DNA of 64,000 nucleotides from Meconema thalassinum (taxonomy: Eukaryota; Arthropoda; Insecta; Orthoptera; Tettigoniidae). The DNA lies in contig OX336399.1 of the NCBI GenBank assembly GCA_946902985.2, forward strand, positions 161,368,911 through 161,432,910, in the 5' to 3' direction. The notes below the pieces were generated by a model. It was not told the DNA's origin. It did no database searches and saw only the letters and a list, made by a program, of their open reading frames with translations. The position numbers were made by a program, and so were the translations under genes. Positions 44,990-55,320 of the stretch are shown piece by piece (the first letter of the stretch is position 1; every line of letters starts with the position of its first letter).

Positions 44990-47200
44990 CTTAGTGAATA
45001 TATTGCTTTGAGAATGATAAACTTACGACAATTAATGCGTAAGATGTTGGTAAAAGTAACTGTAATGTTAATTGATAATAATAGTAATAATCAGAGGTCA
45101 ATGTCAATAATAAAGGTAAAATCGGCATATTGATAACTTAAGAACGTGCAAAGTGTGGCATGTCCGTTAAAAGAATCTTGTGAAGAATGGAAGATAGAGA
45201 GATATATATCAGGGAGGTAAAGAGATTGTTCAGTGTAATTGAGATATTAAATAATGTTAATTGCTACATTGTTGTGTTTGAGAGCCATTACGGCAGATCT
45301 TAGAATTGCCAGTAAAGTGATACCTTTTTTTAGAGCTAATGTAAAGCCTTGGTATAATAATTAAATTAAGGGCGGATATGAGTGCATTATGAATTGCGTC
45401 ATCTAACAGGAATGTTATTTTAGCTGCAATAAGCGTACATGTCTAACGTAGAATCCAGAGATTTCCGTAAATAATCGCAGGGATTATCCAGGTAGTTCAC
45501 GCGTTGGTGAATTTAGTAGGCAAATCTTTGAATCAATGATGTGGTTGTATAGCCTGAGAGCATACATATTATAGCAACAGAGTTGGGCCAGATGGCATCT
45601 GTAACCCACTGTTAGCATATTCTTCGCTATCAGGGATAACTTTGACCCCTGTGTGAGCCATATATTAATTGATCTACCCGTGGAGGTAAGACAATGTCTT
45701 CGAGTAGGAAACATGGTGATTTCCTTAATATTTTCGTACCCGTACAGCGAGATAACAGTTTGAAACTCGACTGGTACGCGTTCAGAGCCACTGATTGCAT
45801 CCTTAAAACGGCGACGCTACTGGAAACCCATCCCTTGCTAAGAATGTTAATTGAGAGCCGAATTGAGCCAATTAAATACCCTAAGTGTAGGTGTTAAATA
45901 CTTAGATCGACTTCGTTCATAATGACACATCCAAATCATTACCCCCTGAAGGAGCTGCACAGAGAGAGAAAGCATATGGCAAGTTTTGTTTACAAGTTGA
46001 ATATCGGTCAGGGAGACCAGAGCTAGGGTGAAGGCCGCAGTAGCCATGTTGGAGGGGGCGGACCTTAGCGACCCTATTGTGTACACAGCGAGGGGAGCTA
46101 ATCGACCGTGTCCCTTTTCCTTTGTAAGTTTGTACTGGAACACTGAAAAATTTAGTCATCTCTGGAAATAATTAAAAAGTGCTTGACATTATTGTATTAA
46201 AGGAATTATGTGCATCATATCCATGGGGATAGGATGTTGGATCATAGAAATTGGATAATATTGGCCAAGTTGATGTCTGATGACATCTTAACTGCACCAA
46301 ATAATAAGATGCAATTGTAAAGAGTAATTACCCAGTTTATGATAATTTACTCAGACGGGTAGCATTATTGCATGATATGACACACTTGTAACGAATGTAA
46401 CGACATGACAAGACCCAAAGATTGTTGTATGGTGAAGCTAAATCAGTAATTATGTATATTTTGGAGGGGAAGGTCACTCATAACAGCGTTTAAAATCTAT
46501 GGGAAAGGAAACGATGGTGCGCAAAGACAACATAATGTTAAACAAAAACAAATGTAATGAGATCAATATTGTTGAAGGTAAAAGGTTCCGATTCAGAACG
46601 GACAAATATTTGGATCTGTAATGATTATTCAGTTATAATTTGTGTTTTTAAGTTGTGTTGTGATGTGTTAAATTAAGATTAATTAAATGATGTGAAAGAC
46701 ACAATGAACATTCGTCATTGTCAAAAAGTATAAGTGTTAGGAAGTATAGGATATATTAGGGTGTGGAAGAGCGCCAACCATAAGAAAAGGGACTCACAAG
46801 AAATGTTGCAGCATGCCTGGAGAGACCAGTGCATTTGAGTGGATATAATCCCTGTATTATTGAAACAGAGCTGCGGAGTGCAGATGAAGCATGCTAGGGT
46901 TTGTCTTATTGTTTTGAATTATCATCTGCGCACTCCAGATATTTGATCTGTGTTGTGGGAGTGTAAATGTAACTGTAGTTTTTGTGTTGTTTTCTTGTGT
47001 TTGCCATGATTTAATATCATTAAATTCTATATTTAGGAGTTTGTTGTTTCTATCAAGTAGAGTAGTTACCTGACAGACTCAAATCCTGAACATGTGGTCG
47101 TATAGTGGGATGAACGCCCCATACCTCGAAAGACCGTGAGCAAGCTGGGATACGAATACATGTTCCATATAATGACGCAAGGGTACAATACAAGGCTGAA
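44990..47200. other. No supported gene; right flank of the array
   Basis: AT-rich sequence with no recognised coding region. A bulged hairpin (GGAGTGCAGATGA at 46875-46887 against TCATCTGCGCACTCC at 46922-46936) is the only structure I noticed. Small open frames at 45694-46159 match nothing I know. Confidence 0.5.
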
Positions 47201-47212
47201 CTCGGATAAGGG

Positions 47213-47405
47213 TCACAATGTCAGATTTACATCCTTTATGTAGTCTATGCATTTTTCTGTAGCCATCAGGAACTCAACTGAAGCCCTAGAGAAGGCTGTT
47301 AGTGGACAATCTTGTATGATATGCTGAATAGTTTGTCCTTCAGCACCGCAGCTACATTTTGGAGATGGAATTTTCCCCCACCTGTGAGGAGAGTCTGCGC
47401 AGGGC
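47213..47405 (-). pseudogene. LINE remnant, C-terminal end
   Basis: The minus-strand frame reads P-H-R-W-G-K-I-P-S-P-K-C-S-C-G-A-E-G-Q-T-I-Q-H-I-I-Q then D-C-P, and ends at a stop at 47213-47215. The C-x-C-G ... Q-T-x-x-H-I-x-x-x-C-P signature is the zinc-ribbon-like end downstream of the reverse transcriptase in many insect jockey-type non-LTR retrotransposons. Only this tail is left, without catalytic motifs. Confidence 0.7.
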
Positions 47406-47877
47406 TCAAGAGATATTGGGAACGGAAAAGAGCATCGAAGAACTAGTCATAAGCGCTCCGAAGTGGGCTTAAATCAATAATAATAATAATTAATGTTTAC
47501 CAAGAAACCAGAAGATGTCTATTCCTGAATGCGATTGTGTTCATTAGTTGGTTGGTTGGTTCCTCAGTTTAGGGGCTGCCACAACGCGGTCATGTAGCCC
47601 CGTATACTTTGGGTGTGTGTAGAATCTGTCTGATAACCGGTGTCAATTGTGATGGCTGTATTAGTGTGTGTTATCTGTTTTCAATTCAAGTAAGGACTGC
47701 AGATATTGAATATTTTCAAGTAGTTCCTACTTTTGCCGCCAAACGCCACCGTCAACGACTACTAGTTCAGAACTAGGTTATCAGATGCCTCCGCTGTCAG
47801 CTCCTGGCGACGAACGTTGGAACTTAAGAGCGTTAGTTAAATGTTTAACCAATAATTTAGCTTCACACAGGTGTAAT

Positions 47878-48050
47878 TAGTGGAAGGTTCTTTAACATGC
47901 CATAAATCTATGACATTGGACCACCAGCTTTACTTCCCCTCCGAAGGAAGGCATACAGAGGGATTTTTAACGCTCTTAAAAATCCGACCACTTCGGCCGG
48001 GTTTGAACCCGCGATCTTGGGCATCGAAGCTCAGCATGCTACGTGTGTTC
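47878..48050 (-). mobile_element. tRNA-derived SINE, minus orientation
   Basis: On the minus strand the head carries a box-B-like GGTTCAAACCC (near 48000), followed by a GGAGGGGAAGTAAAGC body and a tail at GGCATGTTAAAGAACC. It sits just downstream of the ionotropic-receptor membrane segment 4. The receptor's open frame runs on into it, so the SINE supplies the C-terminal tail and final stop (47930). Exact ends and target duplication are not clear. Confidence 0.65.
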
Positions 48051-48145
48051 ATTAGTGCGTTAGAGACTTCCAGCAAAAAACTGAACACGCAGAGCACATA
48101 TCCTAGAAACAGCAAGTAGAAAGCTGTCTGCAGGTGCTCCAGTTT
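47930..48145 (-). pseudogene. In-frame continuation of the ionotropic receptor after the UAG (segment M4 plus SINE tail)
   Basis: Directly after the TAG at 48146-48148 the same frame continues K-L-E-H-L-Q-T-A-F-Y, then a hydrophobic helix (L-L-F-L-G-Y-V-L-C-V-F-S-F-L-L-E). This is just what ionotropic receptors carry as their last membrane segment. From about codon 20 onward the frame enters SINE sequence and stops at 47930. If the UAG is read through, this makes the C-terminus; if not, it is dead. Confidence 0.75.
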
Positions 48146-49807
48146 CTATTGTTCAGGCTCTGAAGATTCCTTACTTGACGTTTCGAAACGTTTGTTCTGG
48201 TTGAGACGTTTCAAATTCCATTCAATCCATTTTCCGTATAGTCCAAATTCTACTGTATCCATAACAATAGCAGAGAACGCAGGGTAATAAGGGGAATATA
48301 ACGGAATTGTGTGGCTAAAATGTGCTCCCTCAAACCTTTCCTTCATTACGTGAATGGGACTGCTCCCCTTATTGGAGTTTTGGAACTCGCTAATGAACAT
48401 ATCAGCTTTAGCACCAACAGTGATGACAGACACATTTCTATAGAGCAGAACATCAAAATAGTACTGAGTTGGGCTTTTATTACGTTCACATTCCATTAAT
48501 CTCTCGCACAACTGTGGGTAGTTAATTTCAAGTGAACGCGTTATGTAAGTCAACTCATATAGTGGATTCACAATGTTCAATCCAGACTTGTAAAGATCTT
48601 CGAAAGTGTTGATCTCCGGATAAGATTTAGTGATGCTCAGAAAACTAGTTAGAGTGCCTTGAAACGCGCTGGTTATTATAAGGCTGAAAAGTACCCAGAA
48701 TAGAACGATCAACCTCTCAGACAACACACTCGGGAGAGTTGGCAAAGAAACTGACAAGAATGTGGAAAATGTGAGGAGAAAATTGGTGGAGAAACTCACA
48801 CCTGTGCCTTTACAGCGTTGTACAATATGCCACGACACGGCTAAAAAAGGAATGCTGCAGATTATGAAAACCCAACCCATAACATCAAACGGAAGGAACA
48901 AGTTCATATATTGAGGGACGCGTTCAGATTTTGGCACCATAAACACGATCCTATCGTAATAGTTAGGATGGATTAACTCACTTCCATTAGGAAATGCGGT
49001 AACCTTCATTGATAGATCAAGCAAACCCTTTCTTATTGCTATTCTTTCATCTCCTTCTGTATTTACAACAAATTGTGGCACTGCATTGATGCGAGAAAGA
49101 AATACTGCTATATTCATTGCGTTAGGTTGACTAAATAAATATTGCTTGGTGTATGCACTTATCTTGACACCATTACCTTGTACGTTAAGAGGTTTCCTAG
49201 AGTATGCGGTATTGATAGCTTCATTCGATACATCGTGAACTTCAATAACACCACCCCTTCCAAAAGGATTGTAGGTGAATGTCGTTATTTGTTCTTTCAC
49301 TCCTATCGTTAAGGTAGATATTGCGACCAACACATTCAGTATCTTGTAACGCCACAATACTTGAAACACAGAGGACTCAATAGCAGTGGTAATGAACACG
49401 AGGAACCTTCCACGAGGGTTCCAACCACTCAGTTGACTCAGATGGGCGACACTCTCATTAACAACGTCGCTGGAACACTGGTGAATGAAGAGGAGATATG
49501 AGTTACTCTTGGAGAATGTTCTCTTTTTCAGTTCTTCCTCACTACTTACCAACTGTACACCGGTGTAACATCGCTGGTGAATGAGGTGTAGTAATGTTGT
49601 GCAGACAGAGCTGCAGTTATGTCTGTCCATGTACACCGTTAAATTATTATTGACATCATTATCATTGTTGTCAAGTAATGTGGAGATGAGTAGTGAGGCA
49701 TTTCCAATCGTATTGTTGGGATGATGCTCCATCAGATCAGGGAATACGATAGTTGAAGCTGGCTGCAGCACAATGAAGCTCAGAACACTAAACGCTGCTA
49801 GAGTCAT
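48146..49807 (-). CDS. Divergent ionotropic receptor (IR family), ends at UAG before M4
   Basis: This 553-residue protein belongs to the insect chemosensory ionotropic receptors, ligand-gated cation channels of sensory neurons derived from glutamate receptors. Visible: hydrophobic N-terminus (1-20, signal-like); an N-terminal domain with several N-glycosylation sites; a first ligand-binding lobe about 205-300; M1 about 308-328; pore/M2 about 342-358; M3 about 362-390; second lobe to about 530. The glutamate-binding Arg, Thr and Asp/Glu set is not evident, as in other divergent receptors. The stop falls just before M4, which follows in frame (47930-48145). An acceptor-like CTCCTGTTACAG lies about 30 bases upstream of the Met and the frame is open back to it, so a further 5' exon is possible. 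Otherwise it is intronless, as many divergent receptors are. Confidence 0.9.
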   Translation of the reverse strand: MTLAAFSVLSFIVLQPASTIVFPDLMEHHPNNTIGNASLLISTLLDNNDNDVNNNLTVYMDRHNCSSVCTTLLHLIHQRCYTGVQLVSSEEELKKRTFSKSNSYLLFIHQCSSDVVNESVAHLSQLSGWNPRGRFLVFITTAIESSVFQVLWRYKILNVLVAISTLTIGVKEQITTFTYNPFGRGGVIEVHDVSNEAINTAYSRKPLNVQGNGVKISAYTKQYLFSQPNAMNIAVFLSRINAVPQFVVNTEGDERIAIRKGLLDLSMKVTAFPNGSELIHPNYYDRIVFMVPKSERVPQYMNLFLPFDVMGWVFIICSIPFLAVSWHIVQRCKGTGVSFSTNFLLTFSTFLSVSLPTLPSVLSERLIVLFWVLFSLIITSAFQGTLTSFLSITKSYPEINTFEDLYKSGLNIVNPLYELTYITRSLEINYPQLCERLMECERNKSPTQYYFDVLLYRNVSVITVGAKADMFISEFQNSNKGSSPIHVMKERFEGAHFSHTIPLYSPYYPAFSAIVMDTVEFGLYGKWIEWNLKRLNQNKRFETSSKESSEPEQ

Positions 49808-50183
49808 CCTCAGATGATTGAGAGCAGTCCATACAAATCTGTAACAGGAGAGAACATAATGTAACGTATACTCTTACAGATGAACTTGAGCAGAGTGCGT
49901 CTAGCCTCTTTACTGGGCATGACGAATATACAGGGCCTTTATTTTTGCTTGGCAAGGACATTCTCGCTCACGCGCTCCGCCAGTGACAGCTCAGTTCCCG
50001 TCTGCAGGGCGCACATATGTACGACAGAATACGGCGCTTAAATCAGTATCATGCATTTTTACTCACCATGCTTACAGTAGATGCTGAAAATGTTCCCCGT
50101 CCGCTGCCAAACATAACCGGCATCTCCTTATAAAGTTTCTGGTTACTCCGGTTAATTTAGCTTCAGTAAGGAAATAACGACAC

Positions 50184-50393
50184 TTACGTTCTATTTTTAT
50201 TGTTTACTGAACCTGTACATTTGAATCTCTTAGCCAGTTGATTTATTGTTCGATTTATAGGAATGGGTCTCCCTGGAAATTTCACTCGAAACTTTTGTCT
50301 TGTTCTAGCGCACGATTTCCTGCACTTTATGTACGTATTGTGCAGATATACTCGTTCACGTAACGACGGCATTACAGCACTATACACAATCAC
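50184..50393 (-). pseudogene. DUF4817-like helix-turn-helix remnant, left foldback arm
   Basis: The frame E-R-V-Y-L-H-N-T-Y ... then F-P-G-R-P-I-P-I-N-R-T-I-N-Q-L-A-K-R-F, followed by T-G-S-V-N-N-K-N-R, matches the pattern of DUF4817. This is a helix-turn-helix domain common in insect transposon-related proteins (usual pattern F-P...P-x-x-x-T-I-x-x-L-V-x-R-F-x-x-T-G-S-V). It is a fragment only, with no catalytic part. Confidence 0.6.
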
Positions 50394-50625
50394 AATAAAA
50401 CACTACATAATACGATATACAGTACCGGTACACAGTAGCTTTATAAAACACTGAAAGACTGAAACACCCAATTAGATCAGAGCTCACACGTCTACATAAG
50501 AGCGAGGGAATACCCGGCTGGAGACCACGCGCCAACCTGGCCGGGGACAGGCGGCCAAGGTCGAGCGAAGCTCTGCACAATACGTGCCGTAAAAAACGTG
50601 CGCTAGAACAAGACAAAAGTTTCTA

Positions 50626-50844
50626 ATGGCATTTCCAGGGAGACCCATTCCTATAAATCGGACAATAAATCAACTGGCTAAGAGATTCAAACGTACAGGT
50701 TCAGTAAACAATAAAAATAGACGTAAAAGTCGTTATTTCCTTACTGAAGCTAAATTAACAGGAGTAACCAGAAACTTCATAAGGAGATGCCGGTTATGTT
50801 TGGCAGCGGATGGGGAACATTTTCAGCATCTACTGAAAACATAG
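50626..50844 (+). pseudogene. DUF4817-like helix-turn-helix remnant, right foldback arm
   Basis: Mirror copy of the left-arm remnant, slightly longer, continuing through K-S-R-Y-F-L-T-E-A-K to about 50844. A frame break lies just upstream (near 50590-50600), where the left arm stays open. Having the same coding remnant in both arms shows that the arm was duplicated as an inverted repeat after the remnant was present. Confidence 0.6.
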
Positions 50845-51117
50845 TGAGTAAAAATGCATGGTACTGATTTTAAGCACGGTATTCTGTCGTACATACGCGC
50901 GCGCGGCAGCCGGGAACTGAGCCGTCACTAGCGGAGCGCGTGAGCGAGAAGGACCTTGCCAAGCAAAACTAAGACCCTGTATATACGTACTCCATATTTT
51001 ACCGCTAACGCCTCCTGGGCGTGTCGAGTTATCACGGCATGGCGAATGTCTTCGAGAAAATTGATCTTTTTGGCAGCAGGTTGGCAGCAGTTACGACATT
51101 TCCCGCCTCATGTATCT

Positions 51118-51482
51118 TGGTTGTTTTTTGTTTGTTTGTTTGTTTGTTTTTGTATTTGATTTTGTGTACGTTTTCTGCTTTTTCTTCTTTTTTTGCTTTG
51201 TGTTATTTTTGTTTTTGTGTTTGTTTTCTGTATTTCGTTTTATTTTTGTTTTGTGTTCTTTTTCTTTTGTTTTTGCTTTGTGGTTTTTGCTTTTGTTTTT
51301 AATTTTTGTTTCTTTGTATTTTGTTTTTAATTTTGTGTTCGTTTTCTGCTTTTTCTTTTGTTTTGAATTTTGCTTTGCTTTATTTGTTTGTTTTTTGGTT
51401 TTGTGTTTGTTTTTCGCTTTTGCTTTTGTTTTTGATTTCTGCTTTTTGCTTTCTGTTTTGGTCATGTGTTTGTTTTTGCTTT
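51118..51482. repeat. Low-complexity TTTTGT/TTTTGC tract
   Basis: About 365 bases almost without A on the plus strand, built from degenerate TTTGT, TTTGC and TTCT words. It yields long open frames in several phases (Phe/Leu/Cys-rich on plus, Lys-rich on minus) that are compositional artefacts. Confidence 0.9.
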
Positions 51483-52220
51483 GTGCGGGGAGCAATACAA
51501 GGCTATCAATGAAAGCAAACCTACACGTTTGATCTCGATAGCATTTGATACGTTTTACTTGCACCTCTCAATGTGCGGAAATGAACAGTTTAGGTCATAC
51601 GGACAAAACTCTTAAGTTCTAATCAGGTAATTGACCTTGTAGTTACTGTACAAATGGTCAAAATGTCTCTTGAATTATACTTAATACATACGTCAGAAAA
51701 CTGTATCGTAATGATTGTCATTATAGTACTGTTTTCCATTATGATACAGATTCTCCAGCCAATCAGAGCTCATTCATTGACCAATTAGGTAAGGATACCT
51801 TCGCGCATGCGTTCAAAATCCAACATGTCGGACATGAACACAGGAACTTTCTATATAAATTACCTTCATGGAAAGTGCAACGTCCATATGTTCGCGTAAA
51901 TAAACTGGCGAATATGAGACAAGAAATATCTCTGTACCTAAATATCCCTAACCCCAATCTCTACACAGCGCATTGCTTTCAACGACTTCGGTGACAGTTT
52001 GACTGAATGCTGCTGCTCATCGGTGTTCGGCAGCCTGTAATATATGGCATTGCCAAGCAGACAGAGCGCATGCGTCCGTCGGTCAGAGAACTTGGAAAAC
52101 AGAGGTATCAAACAAACCCAGCGCTTTCACTCCGATCACAAAATTCAAGTGACTGAATCTCAACCAGATATTTATGAATATTTATGTTAAAACATATATT
52201 ATCGTCGAACATAAACAGTA

Positions 52221-52294
52221 GTATGCAACTCGCCTATAATGGTAATTAAGACTCTCGTGTCTTAAGTATTGCCATTATAGGGTCGTTGCATAAT
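52221..52294. repeat. Palindromic hairpin
   Basis: An inverted repeat pairs TATGCAAC...CCTATAATGG on the left with CCATTATAG...GTTGCATA on the right. The inner stem is TTAAGAC/GTCTTAA with a small loop at about 52251-52257. 51560-52220 holds nothing else I can call. Confidence 0.7.
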
Positions 52295-53722
52295 GTACTA
52301 TTATTATACTATAACACAACATTATTATTGCTTATATTCCCGCTAACCTTTCTGCCTACACTGTCGTAACAATTGGTTGGAAATAATACAGTACACAGGG
52401 CAGGTTACACCAAGCGCTCAAAAATACCCAGTTTTTTGGGCTAATGCTGTGTGAAAATTAAATTAAATACCACCAGACGTTTCGAAGGAACCTTGCCTGC
52501 TTTTTCAATGAAATTAAACAAAGTGGCCAAAGAAAGGTTATCAATGACAAACAGAGGTATTTATCTAGTTCTTAGCCTCTTTTCATTTATGAAAAAAAAA
52601 TAGGCTTATGAGATCACCTTTTGTCCGTGTATCTGTCTGTGTGTACGTGTGTGATGGTGTGTATGTGTGTGTCCCCTAATAACTCCTAAACGGCTGGAGC
52701 GATTACAATGAAACTCGGTAAGTTCATAACACTATTCCGGACGATCCCGACCGTGCCCTCAAAATTTTGTTACGTCTCACCAATCCAACATGGTGGCTGT
52801 GCGAAATATTTCACCAGCATTTAATATCTCCGAAACTATTACCTATATCACCCTGGAATATTTTACGGTGATAAAGGTAACTACTAGAAGTTTACCTATG
52901 TGACTTTTGAAAACCTGGTAACTACAAAACCAACATGGCGGCCAAGCGAAGTTGCGACTTTTAAATAGACGTTTCTCGCGATTTAACCAACCAAACGCAA
53001 TAAAACTTGATACAAAACGAATATGGCGGCCAAGCGAGGTTGAAAATTTTAAATAGACCTTTCTCGAGATTTAATGAACCAAACGCAATGAAACTTGGTA
53101 CAGCAAATGTTTATACACATTGTAATGCACTGGTATCTAATTTAGTTCAATTGTTTACATAACCTCAAGATGGCGGCTGTGCGAATTTTAAAATTAAGTT
53201 TTTATTTCTTGTGTCGTAATCACGCGATCGAAGTAAAAGTTTGAATAATGAACCTACGCAATAATTTTCCTTTAATGGTACATGACTCTATGGCCTATAC
53301 ATATAACAATCCAACTTGGCGACTATCCGAAATATTTAGATGGATCTCAATATCTACGAATCTATTATAGCAATCAAACTGATTTTTTTATGTTCATAAG
53401 GGCTATGAACTTAAGTTCACCTATAGGACTCTAAATAACCTGGTGATCACAAATCCAACATGGCGGCGACGCGAATTATAAATATTCACATGGATGTTTC
53501 TCGCAATTTAACCATCCGAGTGCAGTGAAACTTGGTACAGTAAATCTTTATACGAATGTTAATCCACTGGCATCTAATTTGTTTCAATTGTTTCCATAAC
53601 CAAAAGATGGCAGCTGTGCGAAATTTTAAAATCGCGTTTTTACTTCTTGTGTTCTAAGCATGCGATTGAAGTTCGAATACTACACGTACACAATAATCTT
53701 CATGTTGTTCTTGTTTGAGTCT

Positions 53723-54433
53723 TCAGTCTTTTGACTGGTTTGATGCAGCTCTCCATTCCTCCCTGTCCTGAGCTAATCGTTTCATCTCTACATAGCTACC
53801 ACACCCTACATCCAAGGCAACCTGTTTAACATATTCTAACCTTGGTCTACCCCTACAGTTCTTGTCCTCCACCCTTCCTTCCATAACGAAGCTTGCTATT
53901 CCTGGGTGTCTTAGTATGTGGCCTACTATCCTATCTCTTCTCTTCATTAGCAGTCGCCAGAAACATCTCTCCTCTCCCACTCGTCTTAATACCTCTTCGT
54001 TTGTAACCCTATCTACCCATCTGATCTTCATCATTTTCCTGTAACACCACATTTCAAATGCTTCAATTCTCCTCTTTTCTGTTGCACCAATAGTCCAAGT
54101 TTCACTTCCATAGAGCGCCACGCTCCAGACATAGGCTTTCAAAAATGACTTCCTAATACCTAAATCTATATTCGATGTCAACAGATTCCTTTTTTGTAGA
54201 AATGCTTTCCTTGCCTGAGCCAACCTACTTTTTATATCCTCTTTGCTTCGTCCATCACTGGTTATTCTGCTTCCTAAGTAACAGAAGTCTCCTACTTCCT
54301 TCAGTTTTTCACCTGCCAATTTGATCTCCATGGAGGTTTCTGATTTATTTCGGCTGCATTCCAGTATTTTTGTTTTATATTTATTAATTTTCATCATGAA
54401 TTCTTTCCGTAAGACGGAGTCCATACCATTCAA
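53723..54433 (-). pseudogene. LINE C-terminal domain (RTE type)
   Basis: About 236 codons after the RT core: M-K-I-N-K-Y-K-T-K-I, then the F-C-Y-L-G-S-R-I-T thumb-like motif, L-Y-G-S-E-T-W-T, and a C-terminal G-R-P-R-L-E-Y-V. This is the usual RTE ending. It is displaced by one base from the RT frame at about 54435. Confidence 0.85.
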
Positions 54434-55320
54434 AACTCATTCAAATCCTCAGGCTTGTCGGCCAAGATGACGATGTCATCAGCAAATCTCAGAGTTGAAA
54501 TTATTTCTCCTTGAATCTTCACTCCCTCTTTAAATTTTTCTCCAATTTCCTTCATTGCTTGTTCAATGTAAAGATTGAAAAGTATGGGTGATAAGTTGCA
54601 GCCTTGCCTTACACCTTTCTGAATAACAGCTTCTCTCTCATGTCCTTCAGCTCAAATGACTGCTGCCTGGTTTCTGTATAGATTGTATATCACCCTCCTA
54701 TCCCTGTACTTTATTCCAATAGATTTCAAAATGTCAAACAATTTAGTCCAATCAACGTTATCAAAAGCCTTTTCTAAGTCTAAAAATGCCATGAACGTTC
54801 TCTTATCTTTCCTTATTCTACCTTCTAAAATCAGCCTAAGACTTTGTACAGCTTCCCTTGTTCCTACATTTCTCCTGAAACCAAACTGGTCTTCACCCAA
54901 CTCCATTTCTATCTGGTTTTCCATCCTCTTGTAAATTATTCTAGACTGGATCTTTGAAGTATGAGTAATCAAGCTGATTGTACGGTAATCTTCACATCTG
55001 TCAGCTCCCACTTTCTTTGGTATAGGGATGATTACATTCTTCTTGAAATCAGGGGGTACCTCACCTGTCTCATAAATCCTACACACCAAGTGAAATAACC
55101 TGATCAGACCTTCATCTCCTATGCAGCGTAGCATCTCAATCGGTATATCATCTATGCCTGGTGCTTTGTTCCTACCTAAGTCCTCTAATGCTCTGTCAAA
55201 TTCTGATCTCAATATTAAATCTCCTTTTGCATCCTCATCAATTTTCTCCTCCCTTTCCATTAAATGACTCTCAATCTCCTTTCCCTTATACAAGCACTCT
55301 ATGTAAGCTTCCTGTCTCAA
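54434..55320 (-). pseudogene. LINE reverse transcriptase domain, with stop and frame breaks
   Basis: RT blocks are visible in order: N-K-A-P-G-I-D-D-I-P, I-P-K-K ... D-Y-R-T-I-S-L, D-Q-F-G-F-R, M-A-F-L-D-L-E-K-A-F-D, G-V-R-Q-G-C-N-L-S-P, and the catalytic F-A-D-D (54475-54486). A TGA at 54652-54654 cuts the frame between the fingers and palm parts. A TGA with a one-base shift ends it before the C-terminal domain. Confidence 0.85.

Larger units (their letters stand above)
49927..50983. mobile_element. Foldback DNA element with about 400-bp inverted arms
   Basis: The left arm (49927-about 50325) is the reverse complement of the right arm (about 50585-50983). The ends are CAGGGCC and GACCCTG, each flanked by TATA. 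The arms share CTTGGCAAGG, the GCGGAGCGCGTGAGCGAGAA region and a coding remnant. About 260 bases of non-repeated sequence lie between. Such long inverted ends fit a foldback or large MITE-type element; no transposase is seen. Confidence 0.85.

Noticed and set aside
51091..51564. 157-codon Lys/Thr-rich frame on minus and a 140-codon Phe/Leu/Cys-rich frame on plus
   Set aside because: Both arise from one low-complexity TTTTG tract; composition alone explains the lack of stops.
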